Of a stretch of DNA of 64,000 nt, positions 51,792 through 61,595 are shown piece by piece. The translations under genes were made by a program, and so were the position numbers. The DNA comes from SpSt-333 sp964371615 (lineage in GTDB: Bacteria > Bacteroidota > Ignavibacteria > UBA10030 > UBA8401), in assembly GCA_964371615.1 (NCBI GenBank), contig CAYJMS010000001.1:62001-126000 (forward strand), read 5' to 3'. Position 1 is the first letter of the stretch. Each line of letters begins with the position of its first letter. The notes under the pieces are model-generated. The model saw nothing but the letters and a program-made list of their open reading frames with translations. It was not told where the DNA came from and ran no database searches.

Positions 51792-53186
51792 GTGAATTCA
51801 TTCTTTCGATTATTGATAATTTTTTGTATCCCGGTCACTTGTGCTGTTGCTCAACGAGGCATGGACATCTGTCGGGAATTTATCCCGGATCGTCTGCTGG
51901 GCGACGCCGAATATCGCCGACAGATGAGTGAAGTGATCGAGGCAAAAGGGACGATCCGGCCAGATATTCTATGGGACTATATTCTGTATCTTCGAACTCT
52001 TGGCGCCGACGGACAGCAAGAACAATTATCCACATTGCGAGCCAATGCCTATGCAGTCGAAAATACCGTCAGAGCATATCGTGTGTCGTGGATGACAAGA
52101 CAACGACAACGGTTGGAGAGGATGGATATCGATAACGATATTCGCCACCAGGTCATGTTGGTTTTTTCCCGGCACGACAAATCTCCCGGACTCGATTCCA
52201 TGACGAGCATGACTGCGGTTGTTGACAATGATCCACGCCGATACTATATCGCATGGCGATGGATCGACCAAGAGAGCACTGGACCGTACGAAACCGGCAT
52301 TGATTACCGGTCATTTTATGAATCCGCCTGCCGGAGCAGACGATCTGCTCTCACTCTCTCCGGCAACAATACGACGGAAGAATCGCCCGAGACAATTGAT
52401 GCAATGATAGATTCGATTGTGTCACAGTGGTATCTTTTTGATGATCCGGTTGATGCTGGATCTCCGGATGCCGCCGATATCGTCTTTGCATTAAAGAAAT
52501 CGAAACTCACCGGCGACTTTGGCGGCACTATTGTGCTATCGACCGGCGTAACACCGATTAATCCCGAAGTGTATTTTACTTCGACGGTGGATGTGATCGG
52601 CTACGGTCCTTTTTCCGTCGAACAAAGTCTCAACTCAAGCGGTCAATGGTACGTGGCATTGCGCTATCGATACGCATTCAAGGAATACATCTCCCCGTTG
52701 TCGTATATCGCCGTTGACATGATGGGATCGGTCGGACATTCGGTGATCGATCATACAATGAACTACCGGAAAACCGACTCCTATAGTCTTAACGGAAATG
52801 ACTATTATGAAGATCTCTCGATGGAATGGAAGCGGATTCATATTTCCGGAATTCAACGGTTGCTCGCATCCGTAACCATACCGTTGATAGTGCCGATAGA
52901 TAATGTCGTTGTTGAGGGAGGAATCGTTTCCGGAATACAACGCTATCATGTGTTGATCGATTATCGCTATATCTATGTGAAAACAGAGTTAGTGCCGCTG
53001 ATAGGCGGTAAGTGGCGAAGGATTTTATACAACGAAAGGCATTCGGGCATTGTGGAATCCGATAAAGTCGAATCCGTCTTCTTTCCGACCGCAGTGGTGA
53101 CATGGCGGCCATATGCGCCGATGTCTTTGCAGGCAACAATCTCGACGGGAGTGTGGATGGTCAGTCTCGGCGTCGATATATTGTAA
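51792..53186 (+). CDS. Secreted protein of unknown function, 464 residues
   Basis: A signal peptide starts from GTG 51792 (NSFFRLLIIFCIPVTCAVAQ). The mature protein has a helical N-terminal half (REFIPDRLLGDAEYRRQMSE) and a beta-rich C-terminal half (ALRYRYAFKEYISPLSYIAV, IGGKWRRILYNERHSGIVES). The frame is open further upstream, but that part overlaps the previous gene. No family is recognised. The 195-bp gap after it holds nothing recognised. Confidence 0.65.
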   Translation: MNSFFRLLIIFCIPVTCAVAQRGMDICREFIPDRLLGDAEYRRQMSEVIEAKGTIRPDILWDYILYLRTLGADGQQEQLSTLRANAYAVENTVRAYRVSWMTRQRQRLERMDIDNDIRHQVMLVFSRHDKSPGLDSMTSMTAVVDNDPRRYYIAWRWIDQESTGPYETGIDYRSFYESACRSRRSALTLSGNNTTEESPETIDAMIDSIVSQWYLFDDPVDAGSPDAADIVFALKKSKLTGDFGGTIVLSTGVTPINPEVYFTSTVDVIGYGPFSVEQSLNSSGQWYVALRYRYAFKEYISPLSYIAVDMMGSVGHSVIDHTMNYRKTDSYSLNGNDYYEDLSMEWKRIHISGIQRLLASVTIPLIVPIDNVVVEGGIVSGIQRYHVLIDYRYIYVKTELVPLIGGKWRRILYNERHSGIVESDKVESVFFPTAVVTWRPYAPMSLQATISTGVWMVSLGVDIL

Positions 53187-53380
53187 TGCTATATTTTTCC
53201 GGTGTCAACTTCCAGCGATAAACGGAATCTCTTCCTGCATCCGGCGCCTCGTTTTGTACGAGTGCGGTAGAGTATCGTACATTGCTTGTTTTCGCTCATC
53301 TTGACTTTCATCACAACACCCTCTATATTGAGCCTGTATCCCGGATTTTCGTTTTTTCCATCAATATCCTCGAAAAAATT

Positions 53381-54064
53381 ATGAGCGAAGAAATCGAAGT
53401 ATTACGGAATGTTCCGATCTTTGGCGAGTTAAGCGACCAGGAACTGGAACGAATCGCATCACTCGGAATTCGAAAAAAATACAAAAAAGGGGGGATTATA
53501 CTGTTGGAAGAAGAGACAGGAGCCGCTCTTTTTGTTATTATGTCGGGTAAAGTGAAAATCGTGAGGATGGATGACGACGGCCGGGAAGTAATTCTGTCGA
53601 TTCTTGGCGAAAGTGATTTCTTCGGCGAGATGGCAATCCTCGACGGCTCGACCCGCTCCGCCAGCGTGGTGGCGACATCAAAATCCGAACTGTTCATGAT
53701 CCACCGCGGTGATTTCCTGAAAGCATTGAATGATTACCCCACGGTTGCCATCGCACTGCTGCGCGAGTTGACGAACCGGCTGCGAAAAGCCGACCAGCAA
53801 ATTAAAAGTCTCTCGTTGAAAGACGCTTCCGGCCGTGTGGCAACGGTCATTTTACAATTGGCGGACGATGTCGGTGTTTTCCGAAAAGGAAAAGTGGAGA
53901 TTGACGAACTTCCGCTGCAGCAAGATCTGGCGAATATGGCCGGCACATCACGCGAAACAATCTCCCGCATGATTCACAAGTTCATCAAAAAAGGATACAT
54001 GCAGATGCAGGGAAGCAAATTGATTATCAATGATTACGAAGCATTCAAGACGATGAACATCTAA
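53381..54064 (+). CDS. Crp/Fnr-family transcriptional regulator
   Basis: The 227-residue protein has a cyclic-nucleotide-binding beta-barrel (residues 10-125) with the phosphate-binding-cassette-like FGEMAILDGSTRSASV (Glu83, Arg92), a dimer helix (LLRELTNRLRKADQQI) and a winged HTH (QQDLANMAGTSRETISRMIH). It has no Fnr-type cysteine cluster, so a cyclic nucleotide or another small ligand is more likely than Fe-S oxygen sensing. The start at 53381 fits the family; the frame is open to 53282. Confidence 0.92.
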   Translation: MSEEIEVLRNVPIFGELSDQELERIASLGIRKKYKKGGIILLEEETGAALFVIMSGKVKIVRMDDDGREVILSILGESDFFGEMAILDGSTRSASVVATSKSELFMIHRGDFLKALNDYPTVAIALLRELTNRLRKADQQIKSLSLKDASGRVATVILQLADDVGVFRKGKVEIDELPLQQDLANMAGTSRETISRMIHKFIKKGYMQMQGSKLIINDYEAFKTMNI

Positions 54065-54140
54065 GTCGATAGTACTGTGTTGCCGGCATCCCCGACGCAG
54101 TACCCTCGCACGTTTTTTTAACAGCAAACACCGACACTCC

Positions 54141-54980
54141 ATGAGTTACAAAGCAGACCTTCACATGCATACGACCTTTTCGGACGGGATATTTTCGCCG
54201 TACGAGCTGGTAACGCTTTGCAAAAAGAAGGGACTGACCACCATTGCCATTACCGATCACGACAGCATGGATGCATTTCCGGATGTGCTGGAATACGGGA
54301 AAGAATTCGGCGTCGAGGTGATTCCCGGCGTGGAATTGAGTGCAATGGTGGACGATAAGGATGTGCATATTCTCGGATACTTCATCGATTACACCAACAG
54401 GCGGTTTCAGGAATATCTCGAATTTTTCCGACTTGAACGGGTGAAGCGGGCGGAACGGATCGTCGCAAAACTGAACAACATCAATGTGCCGCTCTCGATC
54501 GAAACGGTGCTGGAGCGGGCGGGAAAAGGATCGGTCGGCCGCCCGCATATCGCTTCCGCCATGGTGGAAAAAGGATACATTCAGAATTATCACGAAGCGT
54601 TCGATAAGTTCATCGGCAACGGACGTCCGGCGTTCGAAAAAAAATTCCATCTCTCGCCCGAAGAGGCGATCAAACTGATCTCATCCTCCGGCGGGCTTTC
54701 TTTTCTGGCACACCCCGGCCGGTACACATCGGATGAGGCGGTGAATCTGCTGATCAAATGCGGCCTGGACGGCATCGAGACGATCCACCCCTCGCACACG
54801 CCTGCCCATACGGCACATTACCGCGGCATCGTCAGCGAATATTATCTGCTTGAGAGCGGCGGGTCCGATTTTCACGGCGGGAAAAAAAATGATGAGGATG
54901 TCCTTGGTTCTTATTATATTGAAGACGAAAAAGTGAACATGATGAAGCGCCGTCTGTTCTCCCAACAGTCGTCCCACTAA
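54141..54980 (+). CDS. PHP-domain phosphoesterase
   Basis: The 279-residue protein has the PHP metal site: HMH at 8-10 with Asp15 (ADLHMHTTFSDG), ITDHDSMD near residue 52, VEVIPGVELSAM, FLAHPGRY and a final SGGSDFHGGK. This is the RNase AM/TrpH (YciV) family, which releases nucleotides from 3',5'-bisphosphates or short RNA in the cytoplasm. It is followed after 25 bases by ribH. Confidence 0.9.
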   Translation: MSYKADLHMHTTFSDGIFSPYELVTLCKKKGLTTIAITDHDSMDAFPDVLEYGKEFGVEVIPGVELSAMVDDKDVHILGYFIDYTNRRFQEYLEFFRLERVKRAERIVAKLNNINVPLSIETVLERAGKGSVGRPHIASAMVEKGYIQNYHEAFDKFIGNGRPAFEKKFHLSPEEAIKLISSSGGLSFLAHPGRYTSDEAVNLLIKCGLDGIETIHPSHTPAHTAHYRGIVSEYYLLESGGSDFHGGKKNDEDVLGSYYIEDEKVNMMKRRLFSQQSSH

Positions 54981-55004
54981 ACGAGAGGTTGTTGTCACTG
55001 CTGC

Positions 55005-55493
55005 ATGGCTACCCAAAATTCTCCACGCGTATATGAAGGCGGTATCGGAGCGGAAGGAAAAAAATTCGCCGTTATCGTCAGTCGTTTTAATCACGCCGTC
55101 ACCGATAAACTCCTGGAAGGCGCGCTGAACTGTTTCCGCAAGAACGGGTCTAACATGGAGCGTGACATCGAGATTTTCCATTGTCCCGGCGCGTTTGAAC
55201 TCCCGCAGGTGGCGTCGTATATCACGGCAAAAAAACGCTACGATGCGGTGGTTTGTCTTGGTGCCGTTATCCGCGGAGAAACGCCGCATTTTGACTATAT
55301 CTGTCAGGAATGCTCCCGTGGTATCGGCGCCGTGGCGCAGGAACGGGGGCTTCCGGTATTGTTCGGCGTGCTGACAACGGACACATTCGAGCAGGCGATG
55401 GAGCGGGCGGGCGGTTCGGTGGGCAATAAGGGATTTGACGCGGCGCTCGGTGCGATTGCAATGGCGAATTTGTATTCACAGGTAGATACATAA
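55005..55493 (+). CDS. ribH: 6,7-dimethyl-8-ribityllumazine synthase
   Basis: The 162-residue enzyme catalyses the penultimate step of riboflavin synthesis. It has the substrate loops VSRFNHAVTDKLLEGAL, CPGAFELPQVASYI, GAVIRGETPHFDYI (the HFDYI motif) and FGVLTTDTFEQAMERAG. Length is normal. No other rib genes are nearby and no FMN riboswitch was seen upstream. Confidence 0.96.
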   Translation: MATQNSPRVYEGGIGAEGKKFAVIVSRFNHAVTDKLLEGALNCFRKNGSNMERDIEIFHCPGAFELPQVASYITAKKRYDAVVCLGAVIRGETPHFDYICQECSRGIGAVAQERGLPVLFGVLTTDTFEQAMERAGGSVGNKGFDAALGAIAMANLYSQVDT

Positions 55494-55560
55494 TTGAAAG
55501 GGAACGCGGAAGACTCATTGATACGATAATCAGCATAGTGTATCGAAAGGAGTTCTCCGT

Positions 55561-57816
55561 ATGTTCAGTGCGCGACGAAACATGGCTCTCAGTTGGACGA
55601 AGGTACCGGTTCTATTTTTTTTCTTTCTTCTCTCGTTCCGCGCGGAAGCCGGTATCGGAACCTGGAAGAATTACACCGACATGAAGAGTGTCCGCTCCGT
55701 TGCCACTGACGGTGCGGCCGTTTGGGCGGCAACCTCCGGCGGTGTCTTTTTGTTCAATCCCGCAGATTCCTCCTATCAGAAATTTACCAACTCCGAAGGT
55801 CTTACCTCAAACGATGTTACCGCGATCCTGATTGACAATGCCGGGAGGATTTGGATGGGGCAGGCGTCCGGTGCGCTGGATATGTACGATCCCGCTACGA
55901 AATCGTGGACATATATTACGGACATCGCACTGACAACACGGATCGACAAATCAATCCGCGCTTTGTACGCGCACAATGACAGACTCTACATTGCCACCGC
56001 ATTCGGCATAGCCGTCTATTCACTCTCCCGTTTCGAATTCATCGATACTTACACGAACTTTGCAACAGCGTCGCAACCGTCGGTCAATGCCGTAACGGTA
56101 TATCAGAATGCCATCGTTGCCGTTACAAACAAAGGGATCGTCGCTTCGAAACAAGGTGCGGTCAATCTCGCCGCCCCGGAATCGTGGGATCTGACCTCCG
56201 CCGTTACGACGGGAAATTCATTGGTCGAATTCAACGGCGATCTGTACGCCGGCACATCCGCCGGCGTGCTCACGTTCCAGTCCAATGCCTGGCTCAACGC
56301 CTTCGGGATTGGAGGAGCGTCACGGCTGATTGCGGCAACCGATACCGCACTGATTATCCACGAATCATCCGTACTAAAGTCAATAACTCCATCATCGGTC
56401 GTTTCTACGCTCACCGCACCGTACTCCGACAATGTAGTTGGAGGAGTGTTAACAGCAGGGAATGATTTATTCGTCGGATTCGGTCAGAACGGCATCGGAA
56501 CATATTCCGCCGGCACATGGCGCACATACGCTCCGAATGGGCCGCACTCCAATCTGTTCTACAGTGTCGTCGTGGATGAGAACAGCGTTGTGTGGGGAGT
56601 CTCCGGCCGGTCGAACGGAAAAGGATTTTACAGCTTCGATGGAGCGAATTGGAAAAATTACAACCGAACGACGAACAGCCTTATACTTTCGGACGATTGT
56701 TTTGCCATTGCTCTCGGTCCGAACAATTCCAAATGGATCGGTACCTGGGGAACCGGTTTGTTGCTCGTGAACAGTGCGGGTGATCTAGTACGGCGGTTCG
56801 ATAATACGTATCCGGGATTTGTCGGCATTGAAGGGGATCTCGCATACACCGTGCCCGGTGGCATTGCGGTAGATCGCTCCGGCGCCGTCTGGGCGACCAT
56901 CTACCAATCGGTCAACAGTGCCAAGGTCCTTTGGAAGATGAAACCCGATTCCGCGTGGGAATCGTTTCCCGGTACGCCTTTCGGTCCCACGGCAACATTC
57001 ATGTTCAACGTAGTCATCGATAGAAACGATACCAAGTGGTTCACCACTGCAATGGAAGGAAAGATTGTATCATCAATAGTGTATTTTAATGAGAAAATTG
57101 CATTGCCAAACACATCAAACGGCTGGGGAACAATTACCGAAAGTGACGGAGCGACAAATGCGGCAGTCTATTCCATTGCCGCTGACCGCAACGGCGATCT
57201 CTGGCTCGGCACCGGCACCGGCGTTACCATCATCACCAATGCGAACAATCCGTCGAACCGGGTGTCGAAAGTTTTTCTCGGTGCCATACGCGATCTTCTG
57301 ATCAATTGCATCGCCGTGGATGCGTTGAATAACAAATGGCTCGGCACATCGCGCGGGGTCTTCATCCTTTCGCCGGATGGTACACAATTGCTCGATCAAT
57401 ACGATGTGGAAAACACGGACGGGAAATTGGTGGATGACAACGTTACATCCATTGCGTTGGATAAACGGCGCGGAATCGCCTATTTCGGCACCGAAAAAGG
57501 TCTTTCGAGTCTGGAAATAGTCCCGGTGGCCGCACAACAATCGCTTTCTTCCATTGACCTTTCACCAAATCCCGTTTATCTTCCAGACCAGCAGAGTGTC
57601 GAGATCCGCGGACTGGTGGATGAAAGCAGCATCAAAGTATTGACGCTCAACGGAAAAGTACTGAAGCAGTTCCCCGCACAGGGAGGCGGTCGGGCTTTTT
57701 GGGATTGCACAGACGGCGAAGGCAACAGTGTGGCATCCGGCATTTACATCATCGTTGCGCACGACCGGACCGGTACTCAGGTGGCGTCGGCAAAAATCGC
57801 CGTCATCCGGAAATAA
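55561..57816 (+). CDS. PorZ-like beta-propeller protein with C-terminal sorting-type domain
   Basis: The 751-residue protein has a signal region (VPVLFFFFLLSFRAEA), an N-terminal PorZ-like propeller (GIGTWKNYTDMKSVRSVATD, WAATSGGVFLFNPADSSYQK), a second propeller (NGDLWLGTGTGVTIITNANN) and a C-terminal sandwich domain (LSPNPVYLPDQQSVEIRGLV ... SGIYIIVAHDRTGTQVASAK). PorZ is a component of the T9SS attachment complex that recognises A-LPS in Porphyromonas. The gene has a good AAAGGAG site. Its C-terminal domain differs from the QNYPNPFNPTT class and does not prove secretion-machinery function. Confidence 0.75.
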   Translation: MFSARRNMALSWTKVPVLFFFFLLSFRAEAGIGTWKNYTDMKSVRSVATDGAAVWAATSGGVFLFNPADSSYQKFTNSEGLTSNDVTAILIDNAGRIWMGQASGALDMYDPATKSWTYITDIALTTRIDKSIRALYAHNDRLYIATAFGIAVYSLSRFEFIDTYTNFATASQPSVNAVTVYQNAIVAVTNKGIVASKQGAVNLAAPESWDLTSAVTTGNSLVEFNGDLYAGTSAGVLTFQSNAWLNAFGIGGASRLIAATDTALIIHESSVLKSITPSSVVSTLTAPYSDNVVGGVLTAGNDLFVGFGQNGIGTYSAGTWRTYAPNGPHSNLFYSVVVDENSVVWGVSGRSNGKGFYSFDGANWKNYNRTTNSLILSDDCFAIALGPNNSKWIGTWGTGLLLVNSAGDLVRRFDNTYPGFVGIEGDLAYTVPGGIAVDRSGAVWATIYQSVNSAKVLWKMKPDSAWESFPGTPFGPTATFMFNVVIDRNDTKWFTTAMEGKIVSSIVYFNEKIALPNTSNGWGTITESDGATNAAVYSIAADRNGDLWLGTGTGVTIITNANNPSNRVSKVFLGAIRDLLINCIAVDALNNKWLGTSRGVFILSPDGTQLLDQYDVENTDGKLVDDNVTSIALDKRRGIAYFGTEKGLSSLEIVPVAAQQSLSSIDLSPNPVYLPDQQSVEIRGLVDESSIKVLTLNGKVLKQFPAQGGGRAFWDCTDGEGNSVASGIYIIVAHDRTGTQVASAKIAVIRK

Positions 57817-57889
57817 TTTTTTTTAATTCACGTGCAGCAATGCACACACACGTACCATTCCATTCATAACATAGAGGAGGGTTGTAGAA

Positions 57890-58234
57890 TTGGAAACTTC
57901 TACCACACTTGCAGAGAAAAAAGAAGAGGTCTTCAGCAGACGCGTGCGGGCAGGAAAACGCACCTACTTCTTCGATGTAAAGGCGACGAAATCAGAGAAG
58001 GACTTTTACATTACGATCACGGAAAGCAAAAAGGTCGGTGAGGACGAATTCAAGAAGCATAAGATCTTTTTGTACAAGGAAGATTTCGAGAAGTTTGCCG
58101 ATGCGCTGGCTGAAGCGGTGGACTTTGTTCATGACGAACTCCAGAGAAACGGAATCCCCCTGACATCTCCGCATCATCACGATCATCAGGCACCGGAACC
58201 GGAAGCAGCTCCGGCAGAACCGACAGCGGTCTGA
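57890..58234 (+). CDS. DUF3276 (PUR-alpha-like) protein
   Basis: The 114-residue protein starts with TTG 57890 behind GAGGAGGG. The core RAGKRTYFFDVKATKSEKDF ... EFKKHKIFLYKEDFEKFADA is the PUR-alpha-like fold of DUF3276 proteins, general single-stranded nucleic-acid binders in Bacteroidota and spirochaetes. The C-terminal tail is rich in His, Pro and Glu/Ala (HHHDHQAPEPEAAPAEP). It is a single-gene unit ended by the hairpin at 58257. Confidence 0.88.
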   Translation: METSTTLAEKKEEVFSRRVRAGKRTYFFDVKATKSEKDFYITITESKKVGEDEFKKHKIFLYKEDFEKFADALAEAVDFVHDELQRNGIPLTSPHHHDHQAPEPEAAPAEPTAV

Positions 58235-58256
58235 TTCCGGCGGCACGTTCATAACG

Positions 58257-58296
58257 AGATGCTCCTTCGTCTATTGCGGAGGAGCATCTTTTTTTG
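58257..58296 (+). terminator. Rho-independent terminator overlapping the end of the minus-strand gene
   Basis: AGATGCTCCT and AGGAGCATCT form a 10-bp stem with a 13-base loop, then TTTTTTT. It lies inside the last codons of the convergent gene that ends at 58271, so one sequence is read as terminator on the plus strand and as coding sequence on the minus strand. Confidence 0.85.
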
Positions 58297-59578
58297 TACT
58301 CCGCAGGAACTGTTCGCGGAGTCGGGCAACGCCGGCGGTAACGGCGGGAATTCCCGCAATCAACACCGGTTGAAAATACCGGTACCGGCTTAACGCAATC
58401 ATATGTGCGGTGAAGGAAACCCAAAACAGCATCGAAAAATACCGGCGATACCGGATGTCGCTCCGCTTCAATCCCAGCCATAAAAGCAGCATCAATCCGG
58501 CGTTTTGGAGCGACCATAATATTTTTCTCGTCATCGATTGATTCGGCTGCTGTTCGTAATTCCATGACGCCGGTATCACGTTCAGAAAATATGCGCCGAG
58601 ACGGTTCGTCAGTGTGACTGCAAATGCAGCAGGATTCCGGAAATTCTGTGCGACGATCTCTCCCAATAAATCAACCGACGAATCCCCGCCCTTTCGATAC
58701 GCACCAAAATAGGGATCCTCAGCCTGTTTTTCCGGAACGGCGAGATAATAATCATTGTCGCCGTTGCCGTATACGGTATTCGTAAAATATATGGAATGCA
58801 AAACGGGTGGTGGACTGTTAATCGTGATGGCCATCGGGTCCCGGGTATTGGCCCCTGCCAAAAAATTCAATGCGACAGCCGCAATACCGCAGGCGCCAAA
58901 TAGTACCGCAGATCTGAAATCCCTTTCCCAAATTAAAACCGCGATACTTCCTGCAATAAACAATAACCCGAATCCCCTAGTTACCGGCAACAGAATCAGT
59001 GATAGGATTAACAGCACTCCCATCCTTTTTTTGAGCACGATGCCGTGGATGATTACCGCCAAAAAAAACAGAAAAAGAGGTTCAGAATAAAATTGATTTG
59101 TCAGATAGAAGAACGGAGGGAAGAAGAGGAATATTATCCACCCCGTAAGCAGCTCGGAGTGAGAGACCTTGTCCTTGATGAGATCGAACAGATAATAACC
59201 TGCTCCGATAAAGAGAAGATTATTTAAAACGATGATGGCACATAATGATTTGAACAAAAGAATTGCCGGAATAAAGAACAACGAATGAAGCCATTGATAA
59301 TTCATCAATCGCCGGTAGGGGCTCGGATTTTGGGAAAAGTGATCAAAAAATTCGGCCGGTGTCACCCCTTCCGTCAACGCTTTGTCTTCCGCCGGAGTGA
59401 CGGCAGTGAATGTGAAATGTTCGATCAGATTCAGGGAGAGTCCAAAATAATTCAGGCTGTCGCTGCGCAGTTTTCCATCACTAACGGACAAGGAGACTGC
59501 AATTCTGGCTAAAAAGAGGAAAAACAGGAGCCGTATGTATTTGTTTGCATGCATGGAATGACAAAATCCGTCAAACAT
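58271..59578 (-). CDS. Polytopic membrane protein, glycosyltransferase-like (PMT/PIG-V type)
   Basis: The 435-residue protein has about ten hydrophobic helices. The first loop contains DSLNYFGLSLNLIEH, with an Asp-rich entry as in GT-C enzymes, and a long extracytoplasmic loop after helix two. Later segments (YSEPLFLFFLAVIIHGIVL, SRYRYFQPVLIAG) fit GT39/PIG-V-like lipid-linked sugar transferases. An ATG at 59554 is an alternative start. Substrate unknown; surface glycan assembly is the likely role. Confidence 0.7.
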   Translation of the reverse strand: MFDGFCHSMHANKYIRLLFFLFLARIAVSLSVSDGKLRSDSLNYFGLSLNLIEHFTFTAVTPAEDKALTEGVTPAEFFDHFSQNPSPYRRLMNYQWLHSLFFIPAILLFKSLCAIIVLNNLLFIGAGYYLFDLIKDKVSHSELLTGWIIFLFFPPFFYLTNQFYSEPLFLFFLAVIIHGIVLKKRMGVLLILSLILLPVTRGFGLLFIAGSIAVLIWERDFRSAVLFGACGIAAVALNFLAGANTRDPMAITINSPPPVLHSIYFTNTVYGNGDNDYYLAVPEKQAEDPYFGAYRKGGDSSVDLLGEIVAQNFRNPAAFAVTLTNRLGAYFLNVIPASWNYEQQPNQSMTRKILWSLQNAGLMLLLWLGLKRSDIRYRRYFSMLFWVSFTAHMIALSRYRYFQPVLIAGIPAVTAGVARLREQFLRSTKKDAPPQ

Positions 59579-59728
59579 CCTACATTTGCAAGTCCGATCT
59601 TGTCATATAGTGAATGAGCCAGAGAGATTTCTTGACTCTCTCCGTCATTATGGGTATATTATTGCCGTCTTTTCGTTAAATTTGACAGATTATAAGATTT
59701 TTACCCTCTGTTGGAGGGATTTGGTGCG

Positions 59729-60226
59729 ATGCAGATAAACATTTCGAACCTTTCAGAGGGTCTCCATACTTATATATTGTCCGATGATGCCAAAACAGTG
59801 GGATTATCGGACAATTTGCGCGGTCCTGTCACCGTGAGCGTCACCCTTGAAAAAAGCATCAATCAAATGCTGCTGACGATTGAGGCTTCCGTCAAGGGCA
59901 TTTTTGTCTGTGACCGGTGTGCCGAGGGATTCGAGCAGGAGGTGAAGAGTACATTCCATACGGTCTATTCGTGGGAACAGCCCGAGGAAATGGATGAAAC
60001 GGAGGAGGAAGAGGACCGGGAGGATTATTATGTGCTCCGGCCGGATCAGAATATGATCGATATTGCGGAGAATGTTCGGGATTATCTCACCCTCGCTGTG
60101 CCGCTGAAACTGGAGTGCAGGAAAAAAGGATGTGCGATACCGGTTCCGCCGCAAAAAGAAGAGGAACAGACTGTTGATCCGCGATGGGCGGAACTCAAAA
60201 AATTATTAAAACCAGAAAATAACTAA
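59729..60226 (+). CDS. yceD: YceD/DUF177 family protein
   Basis: The 165-residue protein has the two cysteine pairs of the DUF177 family (CDRCAEGFE and CRKKGC) flanking an acidic stretch (MDETEEEEDREDYYVL). YceD is linked to 23S rRNA and L32 accumulation in bacteria and plants, and the gene regularly precedes rpmF, as here. GGAGGG upstream supports ATG 59729; the frame is open to 59711. Confidence 0.9.
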   Translation: MQINISNLSEGLHTYILSDDAKTVGLSDNLRGPVTVSVTLEKSINQMLLTIEASVKGIFVCDRCAEGFEQEVKSTFHTVYSWEQPEEMDETEEEEDREDYYVLRPDQNMIDIAENVRDYLTLAVPLKLECRKKGCAIPVPPQKEEEQTVDPRWAELKKLLKPENN

Positions 60227-60252
60227 AACATTTTTTTTGAAGGGAAGATGTA

Positions 60253-60444
60253 ATGCCAAATCCAAAACGACGACACTCAAAGACCCGCGGACGCAAACGC
60301 CGAACGCATTATAAGGCCGAAGTGCCGACAGTGCAGATCGACAAGACATCCGGTGAAGCACACCTCAGCCATCGCGCCGTTTGGACATCGGACGGAAAAC
60401 TGATGTACAAAGGCCGCGTAGTCATGGAAAAGAAGAAAGCGTAA
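60253..60444 (+). CDS. rpmF: 50S ribosomal protein L32
   Basis: The 63-residue protein starts MPNPKRRHSKTRGRKRRTHY, the L32 hallmark. The usual two CxxC zinc pairs are absent; the corresponding region reads QIDKTSGEAHLSHRAVW. Zinc-free L32 forms occur in Bacteroidota and elsewhere. It lies 26 bases after yceD and is followed by a strong terminator. Confidence 0.95.
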   Translation: MPNPKRRHSKTRGRKRRTHYKAEVPTVQIDKTSGEAHLSHRAVWTSDGKLMYKGRVVMEKKKA

Positions 60445-60461
60445 CGCCTTCTTATTTGAAC

Positions 60462-60494
60462 AGCCATCCCGATGCTGTCGGGGTGGCTTTTTTG
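60462..60494 (+). terminator. Terminator between rpmF and plsX
   Basis: AGCCATCCCGA pairs with the TCGGGGTGGCT side through one G-T pair, followed by TTTTTT. It lies 31 bases before plsX, so plsX may rely on readthrough or its own promoter. Confidence 0.8.
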
Positions 60495-60524
60495 TAACCG
60501 TTACAAAGAACGCGTATAACGACT

Positions 60525-61547
60525 TTGAATACACCCGTACAAAAACTTCGCATTGCACTGGACGCCATGGGCGGGGACTTTGCGCCTGCCGTGGAAGTCA
60601 CCGGTGCGGTGGAATGTCTCCGTCAATCCAATAACCGTTTTCATGTAGTGCTGGTCGGCGATGAACAAAAAATCAATGCCGAGATGCAGAAACACGATGT
60701 TGCCGGACTGGATTTTTCCGTCGTTCATGCGCCGGACATTATCGACATGCATGACTCGCCGGTCGTTGCGATCAAGACGAAACCGAATTCCTCCCTTGTC
60801 AAGGGCATGACGATGCACAAGGAACGGACGGTCGATGCGTTTGTCAGCACCGGCAATACCGGCGCGGTGACGGCCGCATCGACACTGATTCTGGGAAGAA
60901 TCCCCGGCGTCAGCCGTCCTGCCGTTGCGGCGATTTTCCCGAGCGAGCAAGGGCCGACGCTGATTGTCGATGCGGGTGCCGTGTCGGATTGCCGTCCTCA
61001 GTTTCTCTTTGAATTCGGCGTGATGGGAAGCATCTATTCGGAATATATGTTGCACAAAAAGAATCCGCGCGTCGGTCTGCTCAATATCGGCGAAGAGGAA
61101 TCGAAGGGGAACGAACTGGCGAAAGAGACGCACAAGTATATCACTGAGAGGAAGGGAAAATTCAATTTTGCCGGCAACATCGAAGGGCGGGATATTCTGA
61201 AGGGAAATGTTGACGTCGTTGTCTGCGACGGTTTCGTCGGAAACGTACTGCTGAAATTTGCCGAAAGCATCCCGGGATATTTGAAATTCCAATTCAAGAA
61301 ATTCGCCGTCAAAAGCCTCATGAATAAACTGATGATCGGCATTCTGCGCGGCTCGCTTAAGGAAATTTTCCGCGATATGGATTACACCGAGTTCGGCGGC
61401 ATTCCCCTGCTCGGAGTCAACGGCGTCACCATTATCGGCCACGGCAGCTCCCCATCCAAAGCGGTGAAAAACATGCTCTTTCGCGCCGAAGAAACGGTGC
61501 AGTTTAAGATTAATCAGCACATCCAGGAAAAACTACAGCAACAATAA
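60525..61547 (+). CDS. plsX: Phosphate acyltransferase
   Basis: The 340-residue enzyme makes acyl-phosphate from acyl-ACP at the membrane for phospholipid synthesis. IALDAMGGDFAPAVEVTGAV at the N-terminus, FVSTGNTGAVTAASTLILGR, VGLLNIGEEESKGNELAKET and VVCDGFVGNVLLKFAE are family signatures. The start is TTG 60525 (NTPVQKLRIALDAMGGD). It is the first gene of the plsX-fabH-fabD set. Confidence 0.96.
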   Translation: MNTPVQKLRIALDAMGGDFAPAVEVTGAVECLRQSNNRFHVVLVGDEQKINAEMQKHDVAGLDFSVVHAPDIIDMHDSPVVAIKTKPNSSLVKGMTMHKERTVDAFVSTGNTGAVTAASTLILGRIPGVSRPAVAAIFPSEQGPTLIVDAGAVSDCRPQFLFEFGVMGSIYSEYMLHKKNPRVGLLNIGEEESKGNELAKETHKYITERKGKFNFAGNIEGRDILKGNVDVVVCDGFVGNVLLKFAESIPGYLKFQFKKFAVKSLMNKLMIGILRGSLKEIFRDMDYTEFGGIPLLGVNGVTIIGHGSSPSKAVKNMLFRAEETVQFKINQHIQEKLQQQ

Positions 61548-61595
61548 ATATATTTGCAGGAGCAATCGATTCCGATTGTCCGAAAAGAGAGTACT

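Noticed and set aside
60501..61520. Minus-strand open frame of 339 codons opposite plsX
   Set aside because: plsX is certain on the plus strand, and the antisense product has no motif.
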